DNA from: CAWDMC01 sp963803295
Lineage (GTDB): Bacteria > Acidobacteriota > Terriglobia > UBA7540
Reading direction: 5' to 3'
DNA length: 64,000 nucleotides
Assembly (NCBI GenBank): GCA_963803295.1
Contig: CAWDMC010000023.1
Location: forward strand, 434,001 to 498,000
Shown here: positions 33,791 to 42,706 of the stretch, one piece after another
Layout of the letters: every line of letters begins with the position of its first letter
Position numbering within the stretch: the first letter of the stretch is position 1
Translations under genes and position numbers: made by a program
The notes under the pieces: generated by a model
Database searches by the model: none
What the model was told of the DNA's origin: nothing
The model's input: the letters and a program-made list of their open reading frames with translations, nothing else

Positions 33791-34078
33791 CATCTCGGCG
33801 GACAAGTGGCGCCCGTGTAAACCTCTAAGTATAGCAAATGAAACGGTTTGAGCTGATACTCCTAAGGGGAATCGCTACCGCAGCAAGGCCTCGGCGGTTA
33901 CAAATGTGTTGCGTGGTGATGATGTTGGTAGGAAAATAAGGTCCAGTGGTAGCCCTTGCCGGCGCCGAAGGCCGCCGAGGGTACGGGGTGCATCTGCGTG
34001 GAGAATATTGCAGCCAACGGCTGGGGACGGGAGTAAAGACAGCCATTCCTCCGGAACGCCTGTCTGAAAGGGTTCTAA

Positions 34079-35509
34079 GTGCACACCTTGTCTGACCTGT
34101 TTCCGAGCATCTCCTTGCCCGACGACAAGTTTCACGACCACTGCGGCGTCTTCGCGATTTCCGGACATCCGGAAGCCGCGAAACTCGTTCAACTCGGACT
34201 GCATGCCTTACAACATCGTGGGCAAGAGAGCGCCGGAATCGCCGCCTCGGATGGCGACAACATGCGTGCTCATCGCGGCATGGGACATGTCGCCGACATT
34301 TTTACCCTGGACGTGATCAGCTCCTTGCCGGGTCATATGGCAATCGGGCATACGCGCTATTCCACGGCCGGTGACACAGTTTTGAAGAATGCCCAGCCGG
34401 TTATGGTGAGCTGTCAAAAGGGCGAGGTCGCAATCGCCCACAATGGTAATCTTGTGAACGCCCTGGCGCTCCGCAAGGAGCTCGAAAGCCGCGGCGACAT
34501 CTTTCAGACCACCAGTGACACCGAGGTAATCCTTCATTATCTGGCGCGGTCCAAGAACAGCGGCTTACCTGAGTCAGTAGCCGATGCCCTTGACCGCGTG
34601 GTGGGAGCCTACTCCCTGGTGATGCTGTTCCGCAACTGTGTGATGGCGATTCGCGATCCGCGAGGCTTCCGACCGCTGTGTCTGGGTAAGCTCGGTAATG
34701 CCTGGGTGGCAGCGTCTGAAACCTGCGCCTTCGACCTGATCAACGCTACTTATATACGAGATGTGGAGCCTGGCGAAATGGTGATCCTCGAAGGCGGAAA
34801 CATGACTGCCCTTCGCTTTGCGCCGCCTCAGCCTCATAGCCAATGCATTTTCGAGCATGTCTACTTTTCCCGTCCGGATAGCGTGATTTTTGGCCGCTCG
34901 GTGCAGACCAGCCGCGAGATGCTGGGACGCCTACTGGCACGCGAGCACCCGACCGACGCGGACTTGGTAGTGCCGGTGCCTGATTCCGGCGTGGCTGCAG
35001 CCATAGGCTACGCGGCGGAATCCGAAATCCCGCTTCGGTTTGGCCTTATCCGAAACCATTACGTTGGACGCACGTTCATCGAGCCGAGTCAGGCTATCAG
35101 GGACTTTGGCGTGAAGTTGAAGCTGAATCCGGTGCGCAGCCTGCTCAAGGACAAGCGCGTGGTTCTGGTGGACGATTCGATCATTCGAGGTACAACCAGC
35201 CGTAAGATCGTGCGCATCGTACGGGAGGCGGGCGCCCGGGAAGTCCACATGCGAATCAGTTGCCCGCCAACGATTTCTCCTTGCTACTACGGAGTGGACA
35301 CGCCCACTGCCAAGGAGCTAATCGCCTCTACGCACGATGTTGATGGAATCCGCGAGTATATCGAGGCGGATTCGCTCGGCTATCTCTCAATGGAGGGCTT
35401 GCGCGAGGCGGTAGGCGATGACTCCGGCCGCTACTGCCTGGCCTGCTACACCGGGAACTATCCGACTGCTGTACAGGAGCCGCTGATTACCCTGCGCAAT
35501 CGCGAGTAA
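34079..35509 (+). CDS. purF: amidophosphoribosyltransferase
   Basis: PurF makes phosphoribosylamine from PRPP and glutamine, the committed step of purine synthesis. The start is a GTG; the catalytic cysteine is C22 in HDHCGVFAISG, so a 21-residue propeptide must be removed. The glutaminase domain has HRGQESAGI and GHTRYST; the transferase domain has the PRPP motif VVLVDDSIIRGTTS. Fe-S ligand cysteines of the Bacillus-type enzyme are visible in SETCAFD, CPPTISPCYYG and YCLACYTGNYP, so an oxygen-sensitive [4Fe-4S] cluster is expected. It heads purF-lepB-purM-purN. Confidence 0.96.
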   Translation: MHTLSDLFPSISLPDDKFHDHCGVFAISGHPEAAKLVQLGLHALQHRGQESAGIAASDGDNMRAHRGMGHVADIFTLDVISSLPGHMAIGHTRYSTAGDTVLKNAQPVMVSCQKGEVAIAHNGNLVNALALRKELESRGDIFQTTSDTEVILHYLARSKNSGLPESVADALDRVVGAYSLVMLFRNCVMAIRDPRGFRPLCLGKLGNAWVAASETCAFDLINATYIRDVEPGEMVILEGGNMTALRFAPPQPHSQCIFEHVYFSRPDSVIFGRSVQTSREMLGRLLAREHPTDADLVVPVPDSGVAAAIGYAAESEIPLRFGLIRNHYVGRTFIEPSQAIRDFGVKLKLNPVRSLLKDKRVVLVDDSIIRGTTSRKIVRIVREAGAREVHMRISCPPTISPCYYGVDTPTAKELIASTHDVDGIREYIEADSLGYLSMEGLREAVGDDSGRYCLACYTGNYPTAVQEPLITLRNRE

Positions 35510-35545
35510 AAGCGCGAGTGAATGGACTGCAAGGAAGGAAAGCCC

Positions 35546-36382
35546 ATGGATCCCGTGGAATCGAATCTGCAGCCGGAAGCGCCGGTCACAGATGCCCCTG
35601 AACCTGTGGAATCGGGTACGCCATCGAAGTCCGCAGCCGGTGAGGGTCTTTGGGAAACGCTGCGATCGTTGCTGATCGTATTGATCGGCGTCTTCTGCAT
35701 CCGCACCTTTGTGGCGGAAGCGACTGTCATCCCTACCGGTTCCATGGAAAGCACGATCCTGGTGGGCGATCACGTCTTCCTGAATAAGTTGCTCTACGGT
35801 CCGCAGGTACCTTTCACGAACTGGCGTCTTCCGGCGTTGCGCACGATACACAGGCAGGATATCGTCGCCTTTCACAATCCGCGGAACCCCTCGGTCATGT
35901 TCGTCAAACGGGTGATCGGAATCGGCGGGGACGTGATCCGCATCGCCAACAAAAGAGTATACGTGAACGGCAAGCCGCTGGCGGAGCCGTATGTGGAGTT
36001 TCAGGACAGCTACCACGTACCCCTGCGAGACAATTTTCCGCCTTCGATCCCACAAATCGACACGTTGCCGGCCGTATCGGGCCTTGACCCCAATTGGGCG
36101 CGCGAAATGCCTGCCCATATCAAAGCTGACGGCCTGCGTGTTCCAGAGGGCTATCTCTTTGCGATGGGTGATAACCGCGACAACTCCCTCGACAGCCGTT
36201 ATTGGGGATTCGTCCCGTTGGAAAATGTCGTCGGTGAACCACTGTTTGTTTACTGGTCGTACGACGCACCTACCAAGGACTGGACCGACGACGACCTCAT
36301 GGCGCGTCTTCGTTTCGACCGCGACATCGTTATGAACTTTGTGACGAAGACTCGTTGGTCGAGAACTGGAAAAAGCTTCTAG
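35546..36382 (+). CDS. lepB: signal peptidase I
   Basis: Leader peptidase removes signal peptides at the outer face of the cytoplasmic membrane. From ATG 35546 (AAGGAAGGA upstream; an ATG at 35522 lacks one) the protein has 278 residues with one membrane helix (SLLIVLIGVFCIRTF, about 41-55). The catalytic Ser is in IPTGSMEST (S66), and the Lys base is in MFVKRVIGIGGD (K121). Box E GDNRDNSLDSRYWG is intact. A 40-residue insert around HVPLRDNFPPSIPQ is longer than in the minimal family. It lies between purF and purM, probably co-transcribed without functional link. Confidence 0.95.
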   Translation: MDPVESNLQPEAPVTDAPEPVESGTPSKSAAGEGLWETLRSLLIVLIGVFCIRTFVAEATVIPTGSMESTILVGDHVFLNKLLYGPQVPFTNWRLPALRTIHRQDIVAFHNPRNPSVMFVKRVIGIGGDVIRIANKRVYVNGKPLAEPYVEFQDSYHVPLRDNFPPSIPQIDTLPAVSGLDPNWAREMPAHIKADGLRVPEGYLFAMGDNRDNSLDSRYWGFVPLENVVGEPLFVYWSYDAPTKDWTDDDLMARLRFDRDIVMNFVTKTRWSRTGKSF

Positions 36383-36497
36383 AGGCAGGGACCGGGAGCT
36401 ATTCTCCCAGGGACGGCATTCCTGGAGGCCCCATCCGATACTCTCCGGTTCCGGTCCCTCCCTGGCTGCCGATCCGATCGACTGAACCCCCATACGA

Positions 36498-37520
36498 ATG
36501 CGCTACCGCGACGCGGGAGTGGATATTGACGCAGCGAATCGTGCCAAGGCGCGCATCAAGCGCTTGGCGCGCCGGACCTTCAGCGCCAGTGTACTCAGCG
36601 ATGTAGGCGCTTTTGGCGGATTCTTCTCGCTGAAGGGGTTGCCTCGCGACGCAGTGCTGGTGTCGAGCGTCGATGGCGTTGGCACCAAGCTGAAGATTGC
36701 TTTTGCTCTCGACCGCCATTCCACGGTGGGCTCCGATCTGGTGAACCATTGCGTGAACGACATCGCCGTTCACGGAGCTGCTCCCCTCTTCTTCCTGGAT
36801 TATCTTGCTGTAGGAAAACTCCATCCCGAGGTCGTCGCGGAGGTTGTGGGGGGGCTGGCGCGCGCCTGTCGATCCGTCGATTGCTCCTTGATCGGCGGCG
36901 AGACCGCCGAGATGCCTGGCTTCTACCCACCCGGGGAGTACGATCTGGCGGGTTGCATCGTGGGCGCAGTCAGCCGTCGCAGGGTACTCGATGGCAGCCG
37001 CATTCAACCCGGTGACGTTGTCCTCGGTCTGGCCTCACTAGGACTACACACCAACGGATATTCTCTGGCGCGCCGGGTCTTGCTTGGGGACGCTTCGCTT
37101 CCGCTCACGGCGAGAATTCCGGATCTGGACCGCTCGCTCGGAGACGAACTGCTGGCGCCTCATCGCTGCTACTGGAACCTCTTGTGCCCCTTGCTTGAGA
37201 AGAGGCTGTTGAAGGGTGTTGTCCATATCACCGGTGGCGGTCTCACCGAAAACCCTCCTCGTATTCTCCCCGCCAACTGTGCCATCGAAATACACCTGGG
37301 AAGCTGGACGGTATTGCCGATTTTCGAGCTGATCGCGAGGCTGGGCAAGGTTCCCGAAGACGATATGCTGCGCACTTTCAACATGGGAATCGGTATGATG
37401 CTAGTTGTGGGCGAACCACAGCTTAACGCCGTGACGACTACGCTTAGGCGCAAGCGGGAGAAGTTTTGGACCATCGGGCGGGTCGTCAAGGGTCGGCGAA
37501 GAGTAACATACGTCCGCTAG
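36498..37520 (+). CDS. purM: phosphoribosylformylglycinamidine cyclo-ligase
   Basis: PurM (AIR synthetase) closes the imidazole ring of the purine precursor using ATP. The 340-residue protein shows VDGVGTKLKIAF, HCVNDIAVHGAAPLFFLDY, IGGETAEMPGFY and ITGGGLTENPPR, all characteristic of the family, and the glycine-rich ATP segment is complete. Length is as expected. It is 115 bases downstream of lepB and 69 bases ahead of purN. PurL-type synthases are related but much longer. Confidence 0.96.
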   Translation: MRYRDAGVDIDAANRAKARIKRLARRTFSASVLSDVGAFGGFFSLKGLPRDAVLVSSVDGVGTKLKIAFALDRHSTVGSDLVNHCVNDIAVHGAAPLFFLDYLAVGKLHPEVVAEVVGGLARACRSVDCSLIGGETAEMPGFYPPGEYDLAGCIVGAVSRRRVLDGSRIQPGDVVLGLASLGLHTNGYSLARRVLLGDASLPLTARIPDLDRSLGDELLAPHRCYWNLLCPLLEKRLLKGVVHITGGGLTENPPRILPANCAIEIHLGSWTVLPIFELIARLGKVPEDDMLRTFNMGIGMMLVVGEPQLNAVTTTLRRKREKFWTIGRVVKGRRRVTYVR

Positions 37521-37589
37521 CAGTCCCGTCCTGTTAGCTTTCCCGCGAGCGGCACAGCCGCGAGTAAGTGCTCAGACCCGGCTTCTCTC

Positions 37590-38192
37590 ATGAAAAATAT
37601 CGGCATTCTCCTCTCGGGTCGCGGCTCGAATTTCGAGGCTATTGCTCAGCAGGTGATGGCGGGCCGGATACCGGCGCGGATCGTGCTGGTCGTCAGCAAT
37701 CGGCCGGAAGCGCCTGGACTCGAGATCGCTCGCCGCCTCGGCATCGAAGCACGATGTATCCCCTCAAGAGGCAAGGAACGCGGAACTTACGATCGCGAAG
37801 TCGTGACCGTGCTCAAGCAGTTCCAGGTTGATCTAGTGTGCCTGGCCGGGTTCATGCGCGTGCTCACTCCCTATTTTGTGCGGGCATTCACTGGCCGCAT
37901 TCTGAACATTCATCCGGCCCTGCTGCCTGCTTTTCCCGGTCTCGACGCTCAGCAACAGGCTCTCGATTACGGCGTCAAATTCACTGGTTGCACGGTGCAC
38001 TTTGTGGACGAAGGTGTAGACACCGGAGCGATCATCGCGCAGGCGGTTGTGCCGGTGCTCGACGACGATACTGTGGAATCGCTGGCGCTGCGCATTCTGA
38101 AGGAGGAGCATCGCATTTATCCCGAAGCCGTGCGGCTGGTAATCGAAGAGAGGATCGAGATTGTGGAGAGACGGGTGACTTTGAAACAGTAA
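37590..38192 (+). CDS. purN: phosphoribosylglycinamide formyltransferase
   Basis: PurN formylates GAR with 10-formyltetrahydrofolate. The 200-residue protein has LLSGRGSNFEAI (phosphate-binding loop), the catalytic Asn and His in LNIHPALLPAFPG, and the Asp in FVDEGVDTGAIIAQ. Length and motifs match the folate-dependent enzyme; the formate-using PurT is unrelated in sequence. It is the last gene of the purine cluster. Confidence 0.96.
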   Translation: MKNIGILLSGRGSNFEAIAQQVMAGRIPARIVLVVSNRPEAPGLEIARRLGIEARCIPSRGKERGTYDREVVTVLKQFQVDLVCLAGFMRVLTPYFVRAFTGRILNIHPALLPAFPGLDAQQQALDYGVKFTGCTVHFVDEGVDTGAIIAQAVVPVLDDDTVESLALRILKEEHRIYPEAVRLVIEERIEIVERRVTLKQ

Positions 38193-38287
38193 CTATTGAC
38201 TGCCGTTCCGCCAATAAGACCCCGCGACCGCCTACTGACTTGCGCCCGAAATAAAATAACGAAAGGGGTGAGCTGGATGATCGTGTG

Positions 38288-38293
38288 TATAAT
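38288..38293 (+). promoter_or_regulatory. putative -10 box of the vapBC-tyrS transcript
   Basis: A perfect TATAAT stands 25 bases before the vapB ATG, in a GTGT-rich stretch (GTGTATAATAAGGTGTACGT). No convincing -35 is seen at 17 bases. The GTGT repeats overlapping it would suit antitoxin binding and autoregulation, but this is inference. Confidence 0.45.
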
Positions 38294-38317
38294 AAGGTGT
38301 ACGTGAGTGTGTAAGCC

Positions 38318-38599
38318 ATGGCTACCAAGATTAGAGTGAACATTACGTTCGACCCGGACATACTGCGCTTGGCAGACCGTGAAGCGAGGCGCAGGAAGGT
38401 TTCGCGAAGCCAAGTCGTTCGAGATTCGATCCGAGAGGCTGTGGCGAGGCACGCGATGGCGATCGAGGAAGAGGGAAGACGTAAGCGCCGTTCGGAAGCA
38501 GCCGCTAAAATGGACCGACTGGCGCGTGAGTTCGGCAACTGGCCGGCGGACAAGATCGTTCGCGCCGCCAGAGATCGTTGGGCTGACCCGCTGAAGTGA
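38318..38599 (+). CDS. ribbon-helix-helix antitoxin (CopG/VapB-like)
   Basis: The 93-residue protein begins with a typical ribbon-helix-helix: IRVNITFDPDILRLADREAR then KVSRSQVVRDSIREAV. The strand binds DNA and the C-terminal tail (LAREFGNWPADKIVRAARD) should wrap the toxin. Its stop overlaps the toxin start (GTGA), the usual antitoxin-toxin coupling. It is the first gene of an apparent vapB-vapC-tyrS transcript. Confidence 0.85.
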   Translation: MATKIRVNITFDPDILRLADREARRRKVSRSQVVRDSIREAVARHAMAIEEEGRRKRRSEAAAKMDRLAREFGNWPADKIVRAARDRWADPLK

Positions 38600-39060
38600 G
38601 GCGCGGCGTGATCCTTACTCCTGCAGACTACGTTGTGGATACTTCTGTCGTCGTGAAGTGGTTTTGGGATGTCGAGGAGCCTGATGCCGATAAAGCGCGC
38701 CTGCTGAGGAACGCATTCATTGACGGCGCTTGCCGGTTGCGAGCACCTGATCTCCTTCTCGTCGAATTGGCCAATGCGCTCGTCACCGGACAGCGTGCGA
38801 AATCCGACAAAGTCAATGCAGCACTCGAAGCGGTGCGCGAGATGGAATTAGATATCCAGCAATTTCGCTGGCAGACTTTGGTGCGAGCTATTCAATTCGC
38901 TTCGCTATATGGTGTTACTGTGTACGACGCCTATTTCCTGGCTGTTGCCGCGGAATCGAGATCGATTCTCATTACCGCCGATGAGCGTTTTATCAAGAAG
39001 GTCGGACGCCATCCGAATCTGGTGTCGCTCAGGGGACTCCGGAAAGACGAAATTGGATGA
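38596..39060 (+). CDS. vapC: PIN-domain ribonuclease toxin (VapC-like)
   Basis: VapC toxins are Mg-dependent RNases that usually cut tRNA or rRNA. The 154-residue protein has the PIN acidic set: Asp in YVVDTSVVVKW (D15), Glu in LLLVELANAL, Asp in VTVYDAYFLAVA and Asp in LITADERFI. It starts at GTG overlapping the antitoxin stop. Its own stop overlaps the tyrS start (ATGA), so toxin and tyrosyl-tRNA synthetase are translationally coupled. All catalytic residues are intact. Confidence 0.88.
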   Translation: MRRGVILTPADYVVDTSVVVKWFWDVEEPDADKARLLRNAFIDGACRLRAPDLLLVELANALVTGQRAKSDKVNAALEAVREMELDIQQFRWQTLVRAIQFASLYGVTVYDAYFLAVAAESRSILITADERFIKKVGRHPNLVSLRGLRKDEIG

Positions 39061-40298
39061 CTCTCGACGAACAACTCGCTTACCTCACCAAAGGTGTGGA
39101 TGAAACCATCCGGGTGGAGGAGCTGCGCACAAAGCTTGAGCGCTCCATTAAGGCCGGCAAACCACTGTTGGTGAAAGCGGGCTTTGACCCCACCGCCCCT
39201 GACATTCACCTTGGCCACACGGTTCTGATCCGCAAACTCAAGCACTTTCAGGAGCTCGGCCACACCGTTGTTTTTTTGATCGGCGATTTTACGGGACTTA
39301 TTGGGGATCCCTCGGGGCGGAACGTGACTCGTCCGCCCATGACACCGGAAGAGATTGCCGCCAACGCCGAGACCTACAAGGCGCAGGTGTTTAAGATCCT
39401 CGATCCCATAAAGACGGTGGTGGATTTCAACGCCCGTTGGCTGGGCAAGCTTTCCAGCTTTGACTGGATCAGGCTGGGCTCTCGCTATACGGTGGCGCGG
39501 ATGCTCGAGCGCGATGAGTTCTCGAAACGCATGAAAGAAAAGCGGCCCATTGCGATCCACGAACTGCTTTACCCGTTGGCCCAGGGCTATGACTCGGTCG
39601 AGCTCCACTGCGACGTAGAACTGGGCGGCACCGATCAGAAGTTCAATCTGCTTGTCGGGCGGACACTGCAGCGCGAGTACGGTCAGGAGCCGCAGGTAAT
39701 CATGACCGTGCCGCTGCTTGAGGGACTGGACGGCGTGCAGAAGATGTCAAAGTCACTCGGCAACTACATCGGCATCAATGAACCCGCGGCCGAGATCTTC
39801 GGTAAGGTCATGTCGATCTCGGACGATTTAATGTGGCGATATTACCTCCTGTTGACGGACCTCAATCCGCAACAACTCGAAGAACTGAAACAATCCGTGG
39901 CAAACGGCACCGAGCACCCGCTGCAGGTCAAGAAAGCCCTGGCCCGCCGCATCGTTGGGGGCTTTCACGGTGCAGAGGCGGCCGAGAAGGCGCAGAATGA
40001 TTTTGCGGCGCAATTCCAAGCAAAGGCTCTACCGTCGGACATTGCGAGCCGCACCCTTGTGAACGCATGGGGCAAGAAGTTGTCCCAGGTACTTGTGGAT
40101 CTCGGTTTGTCTGGCTCCAACGCCGAGGCGCAGCGGAAGATGAAGGAGGGCGCCGTTTATCTCGCCTTGGCGGGCAACACCCATCCTGAATGGCATCGAG
40201 TTTCTGATCCTGCCTGGAAACTCGACGAGCACATTTATCGGGGCAAGAAGGTGATCTTTCGCGTAGGGCACCGTCTTGTGGAAGGCGCCTTCGAATAG
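39057..40298 (+). CDS. tyrS: tyrosyl-tRNA synthetase
   Basis: TyrS charges tRNA-Tyr. The 413-residue class I enzyme shows the HIGH-type signature DIHLGHT (residues 49-55), GDFTGLIGDPSGR, ELGGTDQKFNLL and KMSKS near residue 230; a C-terminal S4 domain follows (about 345-413). The sequence style is that of the TyrZ branch (long form with HLGH) rather than E. coli TyrS. The only good start overlaps the vapC stop by four bases, and no own promoter or T-box is visible upstream, so its expression seems tied to the toxin-antitoxin transcript unless a promoter lies within vapC. Confidence 0.95.
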   Translation: MTLDEQLAYLTKGVDETIRVEELRTKLERSIKAGKPLLVKAGFDPTAPDIHLGHTVLIRKLKHFQELGHTVVFLIGDFTGLIGDPSGRNVTRPPMTPEEIAANAETYKAQVFKILDPIKTVVDFNARWLGKLSSFDWIRLGSRYTVARMLERDEFSKRMKEKRPIAIHELLYPLAQGYDSVELHCDVELGGTDQKFNLLVGRTLQREYGQEPQVIMTVPLLEGLDGVQKMSKSLGNYIGINEPAAEIFGKVMSISDDLMWRYYLLLTDLNPQQLEELKQSVANGTEHPLQVKKALARRIVGGFHGAEAAEKAQNDFAAQFQAKALPSDIASRTLVNAWGKKLSQVLVDLGLSGSNAEAQRKMKEGAVYLALAGNTHPEWHRVSDPAWKLDEHIYRGKKVIFRVGHRLVEGAFE

Positions 40299-40596
40299 CC
40301 TCGCTGAGCCAGTTCGAGGAATGGTGTCTGCCCCCGACTCTATCCTACCAAGCTAGTTGCTTTTGTGAAGGGCGGCCTCCCCGATTCCCTTGAAGGCCCT
40401 CAGGAGGCCCTCACGGCCGGAGTCGCCGGTACATCTCTGTTCATCTAAATCCCAGATTTGCTTCGTGGATCCCTCAGCCTGTTGGCTGTACGAGGGACTT
40501 TGAAGGCACGGCCAGATAGCATCGCAGCCCGGGGAGCAGTCAGACTGAGTTTCTAACATTGGGGGCATCTGGACTTCGGTCCGGAAAGGAAAGGCG

Positions 40597-40851
40597 ATGA
40601 TCGACGTCACTCAAGGCTTTCTCCGCGATCAGCTCCTAGAGCGGCAGCGTAGGCTGCAGTTGGCCATCGCGGCATCAGGAGCCTCGGCTGGGATAATCGG
40701 CTTACTGAATGAGGTTGACGCGGCCCTCACCCGTATGGAGGCAGGGACCTACGGAATCTGCGAAGTCTGCAACGAGCCGGTTGAACCCGAACGACTGATG
40801 ACGAATCCGCTGCTGCGGCTATGTCTTCCGCACCTGACGGAGGAGCAATAG
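40597..40851 (+). CDS. DksA/TraR-type zinc-finger fragment, N-terminal part of a split gene
   Basis: The 84-residue reading frame has a coiled N-terminus (FLRDQLLERQRRLQLAIAAS) and a DksA-like zinc finger, YGICEVCNEPVEPERL then LCLPHLTEEQ, with ligands C, C, C and probably H. GGAAAGGAAAGG precedes the ATG. The frame ends at TAG and continues in the same frame without a gap into the PP2C gene at 40888. The residues around the stop read TEEQ*RRLEQDLELAAHMQR, and a Gln codon CAG in place of TAG would restore one fusion protein of 328 residues. As it stands it would give a small soluble zinc-finger protein. Confidence 0.75.
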   Translation: MIDVTQGFLRDQLLERQRRLQLAIAASGASAGIIGLLNEVDAALTRMEAGTYGICEVCNEPVEPERLMTNPLLRLCLPHLTEEQ

Positions 40852-40887
40852 CGCCGTCTCGAACAAGATCTGGAACTGGCGGCGCAC

Positions 40888-41583
40888 ATGCAACGCGAGC
40901 TGCTGCCGAAACGTCATCTTGATGTGGAGGGTTGGCAGGTCCGCTATCACTACCAGCCCCTCCAGCTTGTGAGCGGCGACTATTGTGACGTCATCGCCTG
41001 TCCCAACCAAGCCGGCGAATTCTATTTCATGCTGGGCGATGCCTCGGGCAAGGGTGTGGCGGCCTCGATGCTAATGGCGCAACTCCATGGCATCGTGAAG
41101 ACCCTGGTGTCGAACGGCTTGGATGTGCCGGAACTCCTGGAGCGCGCCAGTCGTGCTTTCTGCGAAAGCACGCTCGCTCCTTATTTCGCGACCATGGCTT
41201 GCGGTCGTGTTGGCCGGGATGGGCAAATGGAGATCTGCAACGCAGGGCACTGTCCTCCGTTAGTTCTGCGGGCCGGCAAGATAACGCGCATCGAGACCAC
41301 GGGGCTGCCACTAGGACTGTTTTGCAATGGACAATACTCGTGCCAATGCCTGAATCTTGATCCAGGGGATTTCCTTGTCCTCTACACTGACGGGCTATCA
41401 GAGTCTCGGAATTCTTTCGAGGAAGAGTATGGCGAAGATCGCTTGTCCGCACTGGTTGAGAGGAGCGCGACACTACCACCCGAGTCGTTGATTAGCGCTA
41501 TCCTCGACGATGTGGCAGTGTTCGCCGGGGGAATGCCCGCCTCGGACGACTTGGCTGTAATGGTCGTGCGCCGAACACGGTAA
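40888..41583 (+). CDS. PP2C/SpoIIE-family serine phosphatase, C-terminal part of a split gene
   Basis: The PP2C-type (RsbU/SpoIIE) phosphatase domain shows SGDYCDVI (metal Asp), MLGDASGKGVAASMLMAQLH, FATMACGRVGRDGQMEICNAGHCPPL, LYTDGLSESRN and PASDDLAVMVV, so the metal-binding aspartates are present. Such phosphatases usually act on anti-sigma-factor antagonists. The ATG at 40888 lies in the middle of a helix that in related proteins joins the zinc finger to the phosphatase, and it lacks a good ribosome-binding site. The upstream reading frame is continuous apart from one TAG. It is therefore either a nonsense-mutated gene, a readthrough product or an assembly error. Confidence 0.82.
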   Translation: MQRELLPKRHLDVEGWQVRYHYQPLQLVSGDYCDVIACPNQAGEFYFMLGDASGKGVAASMLMAQLHGIVKTLVSNGLDVPELLERASRAFCESTLAPYFATMACGRVGRDGQMEICNAGHCPPLVLRAGKITRIETTGLPLGLFCNGQYSCQCLNLDPGDFLVLYTDGLSESRNSFEEEYGEDRLSALVERSATLPPESLISAILDDVAVFAGGMPASDDLAVMVVRRTR

Positions 41584-41784
41584 GTGGTAGCGTAGGGCCG
41601 CGAAAGGCGGCTGGATCGCGACCCATTAGAGACTCTGAGGATCATTGTCTTCCTGCACTCGAACTCGCTCGCAGAACACTTAGCCACAGTCGCCACAGTC
41701 TGAAAGGCTTGACTTCACTACTAAAACCAATCATCCTTTCGCTTCGATTTGCTTGCTAACCTTTAATCCACCCTACGGACTCGC

Positions 41785-42660
41785 GTGAGAATTATTATTC
41801 TGCTCAATCCTGCGGCTGGCCGACAGAAGGCTCGTGGCCGTTTCCGTTCTGCTTTGGACGCGCTCCGCCGGGCAGGAGAAAGACCCGAAATCGAAGAGAG
41901 CCGCAACGCCGATCATCTGGTCGAGCTGGCGAGGCAGGCCGCCGCCGCTAAGCCTGATCTGGTGGTATCCGCTGGCGGGGACGGCACTCATCATTTCGTA
42001 CTCAATGGGTTGTGGGGCACCGAAGCGCCCTTAGGCATTTTGTCGCTAGGCAGCGGCAATGATCTTGTAAAGAGCCTTGGTGTCCCGGTCGAGCCCGCTG
42101 CGGCTGCTGAAGTGCTGCTCAAGGGAAGACGCCGGGATGTTGATCTGGCGCGCGTAGGATCCACAGTCTATGGATGCATCGCCGGCGTGGGATTCGATTC
42201 CGTGGTAACTCGGTTCGCCAACGAGCAGGTGAAACGAGTGCACGGATCTCTGGCTTATGCCTGGTCAATCGCTCGCTGCCTCGACCAATATCGCTCTCAT
42301 TCGGTGGAGATCCGGGCGGGCGACGAAGAGCGCTTCAACGGTGAGATCATCTTTGTGACGGTTGGCAATACCGTCTCTTACGGCGGCGGCGTGAAAATGG
42401 CCCCCTTTGCCCAACCGGATGATGGATTGCTCGATGTCTGCATCGTCACCCGCATGCCAAAGCTAGAACTACTGCGTTGGGTGCCGGCCGCATACCGTGG
42501 AACACACCTCCGCAACCGCAACATTCTTTATTTCCAGTCGCATACGGTGAGTCTGGCCTCCGCATCACGACTCGAGCTTTTCGGCGACGGAGAGTACCTC
42601 CAAGACCTTCCTGCCACCATTGAGGTAGAACCAAAGGCTATGGGAGTAATGGTTCCTTAA
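41785..42660 (+). CDS. diacylglycerol/lipid kinase (YegS/DagK family)
   Basis: The 291-residue protein has the catalytic-domain signatures LNPAAGRQKARG, the nucleotide loop VVSAGGDGTHHFVLNG (GGDGT at about 63-67) and LSLGSGNDLVKSLG, followed by VDLARVG and the C-terminal beta-sandwich with NTVSYGGGVKMAPFAQPDDG. It starts at GTG. Members phosphorylate diacylglycerol, sphingoid bases or related lipids; the substrate here is not predictable. It has no close operon partner. Confidence 0.9.
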   Translation: MRIIILLNPAAGRQKARGRFRSALDALRRAGERPEIEESRNADHLVELARQAAAAKPDLVVSAGGDGTHHFVLNGLWGTEAPLGILSLGSGNDLVKSLGVPVEPAAAAEVLLKGRRRDVDLARVGSTVYGCIAGVGFDSVVTRFANEQVKRVHGSLAYAWSIARCLDQYRSHSVEIRAGDEERFNGEIIFVTVGNTVSYGGGVKMAPFAQPDDGLLDVCIVTRMPKLELLRWVPAAYRGTHLRNRNILYFQSHTVSLASASRLELFGDGEYLQDLPATIEVEPKAMGVMVP

Positions 42661-42706
42661 TTGAAGATGATCCTGCCCAGACTCGTGGTCGATTTAGGGC
42701 TTTTGA

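Noticed and set aside
33791..34078. Possible purine riboswitch or tRNA upstream of purF
   Set aside because: No recognisable riboswitch core or tRNA cloverleaf could be traced by eye; a covariance-model search would be needed.
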